NCBI GenBank assembly: GCA_033764435.1
Contig: JANRIX010000033.1
Location: forward strand, 1 to 64,000
Length of the DNA stretch: 64,000 bases
DNA from: JAEUMY01 sp033764435
GTDB taxonomy: Bacteria > Pseudomonadota > Gammaproteobacteria > Burkholderiales > Usitatibacteraceae
Direction of reading: 5' to 3'
Part shown: one piece after another, positions 10,006-17,035 of the stretch
Numbering within the stretch: position 1 is the stretch's first letter
How the letters are laid out: every line of letters begins with the position of its first letter
Notes under the pieces: model-generated
Told to the model about the DNA's origin: nothing
Seen by the model: the letters and a program-made list of their open reading frames with translations, nothing else
Database searches by the model: none
Position numbers and translations under genes: made by a program

Positions 10006-10407
10006 TTACGCGGCCTTGCGGTTTGCGAGGTGGGCCTCCACCGCCTTGAGCAAGCTTTCCTTGGTGAATGGCTTGGTGAGATATTCGTCCGACCCCACCA
10101 TTCTTCCCCTCGCCCGATCAAACAAACTGTCTTTGGAGGACAGCATGATCACCGGCGTCTCCTTGTACTTGGCATTCTTCTTAATGAGCTGACAGGTCTG
10201 ATACCCATCCAGCCTCGGCATCATGATGTCAACGAATATGAGATCAGGCTGATGGTCGGCGATCTTCACGAGCGCATCAAACCCGTTTTCGGCAAGGATG
10301 ACCTGGCATCCCGCCTGTGTCAGGAAGATCTCTGCGCTACGCCTGATGGTGTTGCTGTCATCAATCACCATCACTCGCGCACTCGACAGTGTCTTGGCAT
10401 CCGCCAC
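10006..10407 (-). CDS. pilG: Twitching motility response regulator PilG
   Basis: A 133-residue single receiver domain. It shows VMVIDDSNTIRR at the start, Asp in LIFVDIMMPRLDGYQ, the switch region in VIMLSSKDS, and Lys in YLTKPF. PilG is the CheY-like regulator that in studied species promotes pilus extension through ATPase control. It is the first gene of the pilGHIJ-chpA operon. The preceding 300 bases up to rubredoxin (10408-10707) hold no gene I can support and probably contain the operon promoter. I could not pick a clear -35/-10 pair there. Confidence 0.94.
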   Translation of the reverse strand: MADAKTLSSARVMVIDDSNTIRRSAEIFLTQAGCQVILAENGFDALVKIADHQPDLIFVDIMMPRLDGYQTCQLIKKNAKYKETPVIMLSSKDSLFDRARGRMVGSDEYLTKPFTKESLLKAVEAHLANRKAA

Positions 10408-10707
10408 GCGACCCCACTCCCTCCAGCTTGTTATCCAAGTGAATGGTCACCGGGCGCTGAACACCCCCTGTCCCATTCCAATTCACGTCCCGGCAGATGC
10501 AGGCGGTGTTTTCCTGTCAATGCGACGCGACAATGCTCTCGCTATGCCTGTCCGGACCCGAGAATCACGAACCTACCACGAATGCCCGGGCGTCCGCACG
10601 GTTCCTGCGGAAGATCGACATCAGATTAGCCTGTTTGCCATTTCAAAACAAGCAGTAACAGCAGGTTGCTCATGCGGAAGTGGAGATCTGACCGCTCTGT
10701 CAACTCC

Positions 10708-10902
10708 TTAAATCTCGACCATTTCAAAATCGTCCTTGCGAGCCCCACAGTCTGGGCAGGCCCAGGCGATGGAAATGTCCTCCCAGCGAGTTCCCGGCAG
10801 GATGCCTTCCTCGGGAATCCCGGCTGCTTCATCGTAAATGAATCCACAAACGAGGCACATCCAGGTGCGATATGGCTGCTCGGCATTCTGCGCTGCGGTC
10901 AT
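10708..10902 (-). CDS. Rubredoxin
   Basis: A 64-residue small iron protein with the two CxxC knuckles that hold a single Fe (MCLVCGFIYDE and WACPDCGARKDDFE). The conserved PG.RWEDI linker lies between them. It is an electron carrier, with its partner not shown here. Rubredoxin beside pilG is a common betaproteobacterial arrangement, although a mechanistic link is not known to me. It is divergent from thiD, with 110 bases between the starts. Confidence 0.95.
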   Translation of the reverse strand: MTAAQNAEQPYRTWMCLVCGFIYDEAAGIPEEGILPGTRWEDISIAWACPDCGARKDDFEMVEI

Positions 10903-11012
10903 CGGCTACAATCCTTTCCCATTTACCTGATTATTGTTGCGCGCTGAGACGGGCTTAGCAATTTTCGCACTGCGAAGCTGGCCGACCATCTCGGTTGACG
11001 TGACACATTGCC

Positions 11013-11882
11013 ATGTATTCACAAGTTCCGCAGGCGCCACCGGCCGTGCTGGCAATTGCCGCCTCGGACCCGAGTGGCGGTGCTGGCATTCAGGCTGACC
11101 TGCTTACGCTGGCCAGCATGGGCTGTCACCCGCTGTCTGTTCTCACCGCGATCACCATTCAGAACACGTCCGGTGTAGAGGAGCTGTTGCCGCTCGATCC
11201 CGACTGGGTTGCGGATCAGGCGCGCTGCATTCTTGAGGATGTTCCGGTTGCCGCATTCAAGGTGGGCGTGCTGGGCAGTGTCGAGATTGCGAGTGCCATC
11301 GCAGAAGTCATCGCAGACTACCCCGACATACCTCTCATTCTTGACCCGGTGCTTGCCTCTGGGCGAGGCGACGAGCTCGCGGGCGAGGAGCTGATCGAAG
11401 CAATGCGGGAAATGCTGATTCCCCAGACAACGATCCTCACACCGAACACGATGGAGCTGCGCCGGCTGGTCGAGGAGGACGGATTTGATCTGGCGGAAGA
11501 AACGGTCTTGGACGCGGGGGCCATGGCCCGAAGCCTTATCGGCCTTGGTTGCGAGTACGTCCTGCTGACCGGGACCCATGCGGCAACGCCTGAGGTGATC
11601 AATATCCTGTATCACTCTGACGGCGAGTTCAGGCGCGATGCGTGGCCCCGACTCCCTGGCTCGTACCATGGCTCTGGCTGCACCCTCGCTTCTGCCGTGG
11701 CGGCCACGCTGGCTCGCGGTCTGGACATCGGCGACGCCGTGCGCGAGGCCCAGGAATACACTTGGCAGACACTCAAGTCGGGCTACCGGATTGGAATGGG
11801 CCAACACCTGCCGGACCGTCTTTTCTGGGCGCGCGAAACAGCGGACGAATTGGATGATCCGGACGCTCGCGGAGCCAAGTAG
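11013..11882 (+). CDS. thiD: Hydroxymethylpyrimidine/phosphomethylpyrimidine kinase
   Basis: A 289-residue ribokinase-fold enzyme that phosphorylates HMP and then HMP-P for thiamine synthesis. Family marks are AIAASDPSGGAGIQADL near the N-terminus, TAITIQNT, DPVLASGRGDEL, the anion-hole/catalytic region LPGSYHGSGCTLASA, and the preceding LLTGTH segment. The stop overlaps the next start (TAGTG), so thiD and thiE are translationally coupled. The upstream gap contains CTGAGA, but not the rest of a TPP riboswitch. Confidence 0.94.
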   Translation: MYSQVPQAPPAVLAIAASDPSGGAGIQADLLTLASMGCHPLSVLTAITIQNTSGVEELLPLDPDWVADQARCILEDVPVAAFKVGVLGSVEIASAIAEVIADYPDIPLILDPVLASGRGDELAGEELIEAMREMLIPQTTILTPNTMELRRLVEEDGFDLAEETVLDAGAMARSLIGLGCEYVLLTGTHAATPEVINILYHSDGEFRRDAWPRLPGSYHGSGCTLASAVAATLARGLDIGDAVREAQEYTWQTLKSGYRIGMGQHLPDRLFWARETADELDDPDARGAK

Positions 11883-12517
11883 TGCGCCTGCGCGGACTCT
11901 ATGCCATCACCCCTGCCTGGACGGATAGTGCGCGCGTCATGGACGCCGTGTCTGCCGCCCTGGACGGCGGGGCCTCCGCCGTGCAGTTTCGGCGCAAGCA
12001 TCTTGCCGGCGCAACGCTTCTCGATGAGGCTCAATCCATGGCATCGCTCTGTCGCAGCCGCGGTGTCCCGTTCTTCGTGAATGATGACCCGCTTCTTGCG
12101 CTGGCCTGCAGCGCAGACGGTGTCCACCTGGGGCGGAATGACGGCGACGTGGCTCAAGCTCGCGAGCTGCTCGGACCGGGAAAGCTGATTGGCGTGTCAT
12201 GTTACGGCGATATCGGGCGCGTGCAAGCGGCAGAAGTCGCCGGTGCCGACTATGTCGCGATCGGGAGCCTCTTTCCATCCGGCTCCAAGCCGGAGGCGCA
12301 ACCGGCGTCGCTGGCCACACTGACCCAGGCAAAGTTGGCCATCCGGATACCTCTGGTGGGTATCGGGGGCATCACCCGGGAAAACGCAGGTGCCGTAAAG
12401 TTGGCAGGCGCGGACATGATCGCGGTCATTGGCGCATTGTTTGAATCCGATTCGGTTCGCGAGACCGCAAGTTTTTTTTCAGCCATGTGGGAAGGTCAGG
12501 ATGTTCAGTCAGAGTGA
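11882..12517 (+). CDS. thiE: Thiamine-phosphate synthase
   Basis: A 211-residue TIM-barrel enzyme that joins HMP-PP with THZ-P. The start is a GTG overlapping the thiD stop by one base. Family marks are GLYAITP at the N-terminus, GGASAVQFRRK, FFVNDDPLLAL, ADGVHLGRND, GVSCYG, DYVAIGSLFPSGSKP and VGIGGITRENA. The 3' end overlaps the hemL start by 17 bases. A run of eight T lies close to the end (around 12470) and encodes SFFS. Confidence 0.95.
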   Translation: MRLRGLYAITPAWTDSARVMDAVSAALDGGASAVQFRRKHLAGATLLDEAQSMASLCRSRGVPFFVNDDPLLALACSADGVHLGRNDGDVAQARELLGPGKLIGVSCYGDIGRVQAAEVAGADYVAIGSLFPSGSKPEAQPASLATLTQAKLAIRIPLVGIGGITRENAGAVKLAGADMIAVIGALFESDSVRETASFFSAMWEGQDVQSE

Positions 12518-13787
12518 AAAGTTGTTCAAGGATTCGCAGGCACTGATACCGGGAGGCGTCAATTCGCCGGTGCGCGCCTTCCGTGCAGTGGGTGGCACAC
12601 CCATCTTCTTTCGGGAGGGCAAAGGGGCGTGGCTGACTGACGTGGATGGCAATCGCTACGTCGATTACGTTGGGTCCTGGGGCCCGATGATTCTCGGACA
12701 TGCCCATCCTGATGTTCTCGCTGCGGTCCGGGAAACTGCTGAGCGCTCCCTGAGTTTTGGTGCACCAACGGCGCTCGAACTCGAACTTGCCCTGCTACTG
12801 ACTCGCCTGGTGCCCTCCATCGAGCAGGTTCGGCTGGTCAGCTCGGGAACCGAAGCCACGATGAGCGCAATCCGGCTGGCGCGCGGGTTCACCGGCCGCA
12901 ACAAGATCCTCAAATTTGAGGGCTGCTATCACGGACACGGTGATGCCCTGCTGGTGAAGGCGGGTTCCGGTGCTCTGACGTTCGGCAACCCCAGTTCGGC
13001 AGGCGTGCCACCGCAGGTGGCAGCCGATACGCTGGTGCTGGAGTACAACAATCCGGAGCAACTCGAAGCCACGTTCAACCAGATCGGCAACCAGATCGCC
13101 GCAGTCATCATCGAGCCCATTGCCGGCAACATGAATTTCGTCATGCCCGCACAGGCCTACATGCAGCGACTGCGCGATGTCTGCACGCAACACGGAACCG
13201 TGCTGATTTACGACGAGGTGATGACCGGATTCCGCGTCGGTCTGGGTGGGGCCCAGGCGTTCTTCAACATCCGGCCCGATCTGACAACCCTGGGCAAGGT
13301 CATGGGGGGTGGATTGCCCGCCGCAGCGTTCGGCGGTCGTCGCGACATCATGTCGGCACTGGCGCCGTTGGGGGCGGTGTACCAGGCGGGAACGCTGTCA
13401 GGAAATCCCGTGGCCGTGGCTGCCGGATTGGCAACATTGAAGGCGGTGAGCACCCCCGGATTCTTCGAGCGCCTGACTGCGACCACCGAAGCGTTGATGG
13501 CTGGCCTGCGCCAGGAGGCCGAGAGGGCCGATATGCCCTTTTCGGCAAAAAGCCTTGGAGGCATGTTCGGCATCTTTTTTTCTGCCACTCCGCCCAATGA
13601 CTTCAGGGAAGTCATGCAATGCGACAAAGAACGCTTCAACCGTTTCTTTCACGCGATGCTCAAGCGCGGCGTGTATCTTGCGCCGTCCGCGTTTGAGGCC
13701 GGGTTCGTTTCCGCTGCGCACGGCGAGTACGAACTCCAGTACACGCTTGACGCGGCCAGGCAATCCTTCATCGAAATCAGGAACTGA
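12501..13787 (+). CDS. hemL: Glutamate-1-semialdehyde 2,1-aminomutase
   Basis: A 428-residue PLP enzyme that converts glutamate-1-semialdehyde to 5-aminolevulinate for haem. The start at 12501 gives the usual length and has a good ribosome binding site (GGAAGGTCAGG). The longer frame from 12429 would intrude far into thiE. Motifs are GGVNSPVRAF, the SSGTEATMSAIRLAR phosphate-binding region, ICYDEV-type LIYDEVMTGFRV, and the PLP lysine near residue 266 (LGKVMGGG). It forms one unit with thiDE and ends at a strong terminator. Confidence 0.95.
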   Translation: MFSQSEKLFKDSQALIPGGVNSPVRAFRAVGGTPIFFREGKGAWLTDVDGNRYVDYVGSWGPMILGHAHPDVLAAVRETAERSLSFGAPTALELELALLLTRLVPSIEQVRLVSSGTEATMSAIRLARGFTGRNKILKFEGCYHGHGDALLVKAGSGALTFGNPSSAGVPPQVAADTLVLEYNNPEQLEATFNQIGNQIAAVIIEPIAGNMNFVMPAQAYMQRLRDVCTQHGTVLIYDEVMTGFRVGLGGAQAFFNIRPDLTTLGKVMGGGLPAAAFGGRRDIMSALAPLGAVYQAGTLSGNPVAVAAGLATLKAVSTPGFFERLTATTEALMAGLRQEAERADMPFSAKSLGGMFGIFFSATPPNDFREVMQCDKERFNRFFHAMLKRGVYLAPSAFEAGFVSAAHGEYELQYTLDAARQSFIEIRN

Positions 13788-13814
13788 GTCCGCCTTCGGC
13801 GGCACCATGAAAAA

Positions 13815-13839
13815 GGGCCTGTTCGACAGGCCCTTTTTT
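13815..13839. terminator. Bidirectional terminator between hemL and the cytochrome gene
   Basis: A perfect 8-bp stem (GGGCCTGT, TCG loop, ACAGGCCC) is followed by six T and preceded by five A. It can therefore end the plus transcript of hemL and the minus transcript of the convergent cytochrome gene. Confidence 0.88.
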
Positions 13840-13859
13840 CATTCACTCTCTGGCGGGAT

Positions 13860-14516
13860 TCAACGCAGTCCGGCCATGTACTCCGACAGCGCCTTCATCT
13901 GGTTTTCCGACAGACGTTGCGCGATGGGCTGCATCATGACGTTCTTCCGGGTACCGGCGGCGTACTGCTTCAGGGCATCGAGCGTGTACTCCGGCCACTG
14001 ACCCGCAACCCGAGGATATTGCGCAGGAATGCCGGCACCCGCCGGCCCGTGGCATCCCGCACAAGCTGGAATGTCCAGCTTCTTGATGCCGGCACGCCAG
14101 ATCTGCTGTCCTTCCAGCGCCAGCTTCTTGTCTTTGGCAATGGCAGGTTTGGTCAGTCGTTGCTTGGAAAAATAAGCGCCCACCGCTTTCATCTCGCCCG
14201 GCGTCAAGCCGGCCGCCATGCCCTGCATGATTGGATTGGCGCGGGCGCCGGACTTATATGCCGCCAATTGGGCCGCGATATACTGCTCGCTTTGCTGGGC
14301 AAGATGCGGATTGGCACTGACCATGCTGTTGCCGTCTGCGCCATGGCAGGCAGCACAGATGGTTGTTGCGATTTGCGCACCATCGCGATCAGGTGCCTGC
14401 GCACCCGCCTGCAAAGTGAGCGTGAGCAGTCCGGCGGCCACGAAAACGCCCCGAAAGCCTGACGCGATGCCAAAGCGCGCGCCAGCGGATCTGCCTGCCA
14501 GTCTTGTCGAGTTCAT
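13860..14516 (-). CDS. Di-haem cytochrome c4-type protein
   Basis: A 218-residue exported cytochrome. The start at 14516 has an AGGCAGGA ribosome binding site and puts the hydrophobic signal segment (VFVAAGLLTLTLQAGAQA) at the N-terminus. The longer frame to 14642 reads into the engB promoter region. Two CxxCH haem sites (CAACH and CAGCH) sit in two similar halves. Each half has the YMQ/QGMAAGLTP..E type region, with Met ligands (IMQGMAAGL and MMQPIAQRL). Cytochromes c4 are periplasmic electron carriers to terminal oxidases. The gene is divergent from engB. Confidence 0.9.
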   Translation of the reverse strand: MNSTRLAGRSAGARFGIASGFRGVFVAAGLLTLTLQAGAQAPDRDGAQIATTICAACHGADGNSMVSANPHLAQQSEQYIAAQLAAYKSGARANPIMQGMAAGLTPGEMKAVGAYFSKQRLTKPAIAKDKKLALEGQQIWRAGIKKLDIPACAGCHGPAGAGIPAQYPRVAGQWPEYTLDALKQYAAGTRKNVMMQPIAQRLSENQMKALSEYMAGLR

Positions 14517-14622
14517 GTTCCTGCCTTGCCTGATCGTTTGCAAAAGGCGGATTCTATCGTATGCCGCATGGCTCTTGCCAGCGGCAAGATGTAGTGGCTG
14601 ATTGACCGTAGGGGAGCATTGC

Positions 14623-15279
14623 GTGGGCCTGTTTGATCGCATCCAGTACTCGATGTCTGTTCATGATCTGGACAAACTCCCTCCCGAAGGGGCCGTCGAA
14701 GTCGCATTCGTGGGGCGGTCAAACGCCGGCAAATCCAGCGCGATCAATACGCTGTCGAATCGCAACCGGCTGGCGTTTGTGTCGAAGACGCCCGGTCGGA
14801 CCCAGCTCATCAACTTCTTTTCGCTCGGCGACAATCGTTATCTGGTGGATTTGCCCGGATATGGATTCGCCGGTGTCCCGATTGCGGTCAAGCGCCACTG
14901 GGAGCAGCTTTTGTCCAGCTATGTGGGTGAGCGCAAGTCACTGGCCGGGCTGGTCCTGATCATGGACGCAAGGCACCCGCTGAAGCCGCTGGACCAGCAG
15001 ATGCTGGGCTGGTTCGCGCCGACCGGCAAGCCTGTCCATGTACTGCTCACCAAGGCGGACAAGCTCTCGCGCAACGACGCGCTGCAGACCTTGGCCCGGG
15101 TGAAGCGTGAGGTCGCGAAGCTGGGCTCGCATGCATCCATCCAGCTTTTCTCGAGCCTCAGCAAACTGGGTGTCGAGGAAGCGGAAACCCGTATCGGGCG
15201 AATATTCGCCACACCGCTGGAAACCGAAAAAGAAAAAGGCCCGGGGAAAGGGGATGCCCCGGGCCAGGAACAGCCTTAA
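14623..15279 (+). CDS. engB: Ribosome biogenesis GTP-binding protein EngB (YihA/YsxC)
   Basis: A 218-residue GTPase needed for large ribosomal subunit assembly. A GTG start at 14623 is preferred over TTG 14602 because GGGGAG precedes it at the right distance. G motifs are visible: G1 GRSNAGKSS, G3 DLPGYGF, G4 LLTKADK, G5 SSL. The C-terminal tail (RIFATPLETEKEKG) carries a copy of the palindrome at 15198. The final codons also form a 9-bp GC hairpin (15238-15265). The engB-hemB gap has no other gene. Confidence 0.93.
   Translation: MGLFDRIQYSMSVHDLDKLPPEGAVEVAFVGRSNAGKSSAINTLSNRNRLAFVSKTPGRTQLINFFSLGDNRYLVDLPGYGFAGVPIAVKRHWEQLLSSYVGERKSLAGLVLIMDARHPLKPLDQQMLGWFAPTGKPVHVLLTKADKLSRNDALQTLARVKREVAKLGSHASIQLFSSLSKLGVEEAETRIGRIFATPLETEKEKGPGKGDAPGQEQP
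15198..15209. repeat. Palindrome GCGAATATTCGC, copy 1
   Basis: Perfect 12-mer in the engB C-terminal tail, read as Arg-Ile-Phe-Ala. With flanking G and C the palindrome extends to 14 bp. Confidence 0.9.
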
Positions 15280-15398
15280 CAGGATTAAGGCACCCGCTCA
15301 GGGAGGAGAAGCGGGGAAGGGCACACCCTTCAGCGGATAAGATGCGGATGCTCGGGCAAAGTTCAATCTGGCAGGAAATCTTTTTTGGAGTACCTGGA

Positions 15399-16403
15399 AT
15401 GACCCCACAAATTGGCATGTTTCCGAACCGCAGAATGCGCCGCCTCAGACGAACTCCGGCATTGCGTGAGATGGTCGCGGAAGCCCGGTTGTCCGCCTCA
15501 GACTTCATCTATCCGGTCTTTGTTCTCGAAGGGCAGCAGCGCAGGGAGCACGTCGCATCCATGCCCGGTGTCGACCGCCTATCGGTCGACCTGCTGCTGC
15601 CGGTCATCGACAAGGCGGCTGGGCTTGGCGTGCCCGCCATTGCCTTGTTTCCGGTGATTCCGCTGGAAAAGAAGTCGCTCGACGCCGCGGAGGCATGGAA
15701 CCCCTCGGGCTTGGCCTGCGACGCGATTCGACGCATCAAGTCGATGCACCCTGAGATTGCGGTGATCGCGGATGTCGCCCTGGACCCCTACACCAGTCAT
15801 GGTCAGGACGGGCTGATCAATGAGTCCGGCTACGTTTTGAATGATGAAACCATCGTGGCCCTGTGCCGGCAGGCCACGGCGCTTGCCCAGGCAGGCGCTG
15901 ACGTCGTCGCGCCGAGCGACATGATGGATGGTCGAATTGGCCAGATTCGGACGTCCCTGGATAAGGACGGCCTCATCCACACCGCGATCATGGCGTATGC
16001 GGCGAAGTATGCCTCTGCCTACTATGGCCCCTTCAGGGACGCCGTCGGCTCAGCCACAAATCTTGGCAAGGCAGACAAGAAGCAGTACCAGATGGACCCG
16101 CGCAATGGCGAAGAGGCGCTGCACGAAATTGGCCTGGACCTGGCCGAAGGTGCGGACATGGTGATGGTGAAACCGGGCCTTCCCTATCTGGACATCGTGA
16201 CCCGGGCAAAGCAGCGATTTGGGGCACCGACGTTCGCGTACCAAGTCAGCGGTGAGTACGCCATGCTGAAGGCCGCTGGTGCTGCGGGCTGGATTGATGA
16301 ACGCGCCTGTGTGCTGGAAGCGCTGACTGCCTTCCGTCGGGCGGGCGCCGACGGGATCCTGACTTACTTCGCGCTCGAGGCGGCCGCCTGGCTGAAAGAG
16401 TAG
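15399..16403 (+). CDS. hemB: Delta-aminolevulinic acid dehydratase (porphobilinogen synthase)
   Basis: A 334-residue enzyme that condenses two 5-aminolevulinate molecules to porphobilinogen. The ATG at 15399 gives the usual family length and lies after TTTTGGAG. The open frame from 15342 adds 19 unlikely residues. Marks are the RMRRLRRTPALREMV start, the DVALDPYTSHGQDGL segment, active-site SDMMDGRIG, YYGPFRDAVGSA, MVKPGLPYLD with the catalytic Lys, and YQVSGEY. It belongs to the same haem pathway as hemL, 1.6 kb upstream. Confidence 0.95.
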   Translation: MTPQIGMFPNRRMRRLRRTPALREMVAEARLSASDFIYPVFVLEGQQRREHVASMPGVDRLSVDLLLPVIDKAAGLGVPAIALFPVIPLEKKSLDAAEAWNPSGLACDAIRRIKSMHPEIAVIADVALDPYTSHGQDGLINESGYVLNDETIVALCRQATALAQAGADVVAPSDMMDGRIGQIRTSLDKDGLIHTAIMAYAAKYASAYYGPFRDAVGSATNLGKADKKQYQMDPRNGEEALHEIGLDLAEGADMVMVKPGLPYLDIVTRAKQRFGAPTFAYQVSGEYAMLKAAGAAGWIDERACVLEALTAFRRAGADGILTYFALEAAAWLKE

Positions 16404-16443
16404 GTCGTCAGAAGCAACCACGATGCGGTCCAGCGGCCCGGAC

Positions 16444-17013
16444 TCAGGTCGCCCTCGAGTCTTCGGCGAGCAATGCCTCCAGATCGCGCGTCATGAGCGC
16501 CGCAGGGCTTTGGGCTGCGCGTCTGTTGCTGCGTCCGCGCTTGCGAATATTCGCAGTGATCACAACGGCCGGTTCTGAACCATCGCAACGATAGCGAACA
16601 AAATCGCCGGCGACCGCGTCGACGACATCGAAATCGATGCCGGCATTCAACAGGTAGCTTTCAAGCTCTTTCTCGCTGTCCACTTCTGCTAACAGCTCGA
16701 TGGGGGTGTGGTCGGTGACCACGCCAGCAGCGACTGCGCCGTGAAGGGCAGGGTTGAACCGGTCCAACTGACGCATGACCTGCAGTGCTGCCTGGCGCAG
16801 CCGGTACAGCGTCAAATCCGACCCCGGCTCGAAAAGCTTCTGATGTGCCAGCAACGCCTGCCGGATATCAGACTCGTCGACCTGCTTCGCTACCCCCGGG
16901 CCGACTCCCAGCCGGCGCGCAGCCTTTGCCCTGGCGCCCAGCCAGTCCAGGCCACTCTCCGCCATGATTCTCGCAGCAAGTGCCGCGAGCTCAACCTGTG
17001 TCCGTCTGTCCAT
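16444..17013 (-). CDS. Conserved-looking protein of unknown function
   Basis: A 189-residue cytoplasmic protein without signal peptide or membrane segment. The N-terminal half is helical and basic (residues 1-60). The middle contains ALHGAVAAGVVTDHTPIELL and an acidic DVVDAVAGDFVRYRCDG stretch. The tail is basic and rich in Arg/Ser/Ala. I do not recognise a characterised family; similar small genes occur near hemB and mrcA in other betaproteobacteria, so a housekeeping role is possible. A copy of the palindrome at 16543 encodes ANIR at residues 154-157. It lies 22 bases after the mrcA stop side and is probably cotranscribed ahead of nothing else. Confidence 0.7.
   Translation of the reverse strand: MDRRTQVELAALAARIMAESGLDWLGARAKAARRLGVGPGVAKQVDESDIRQALLAHQKLFEPGSDLTLYRLRQAALQVMRQLDRFNPALHGAVAAGVVTDHTPIELLAEVDSEKELESYLLNAGIDFDVVDAVAGDFVRYRCDGSEPAVVITANIRKRGRSNRRAAQSPAALMTRDLEALLAEDSRAT
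16543..16554. repeat. Palindrome GCGAATATTCGC, copy 2
   Basis: Perfect 12-mer with T and A flanks (14-bp palindrome). Read as Ala-Asn-Ile-Arg in the unknown minus-strand gene. Confidence 0.9.
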
Positions 17014-17035
17014 GACTGGGTGAGGGTCGACAGAA

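Noticed and set aside
10903..11012. A TPP riboswitch ahead of thiD (CTGAGA present)
   Set aside because: The second conserved part (ACCTGA region) is not in the right order or distance, and the gap is short.
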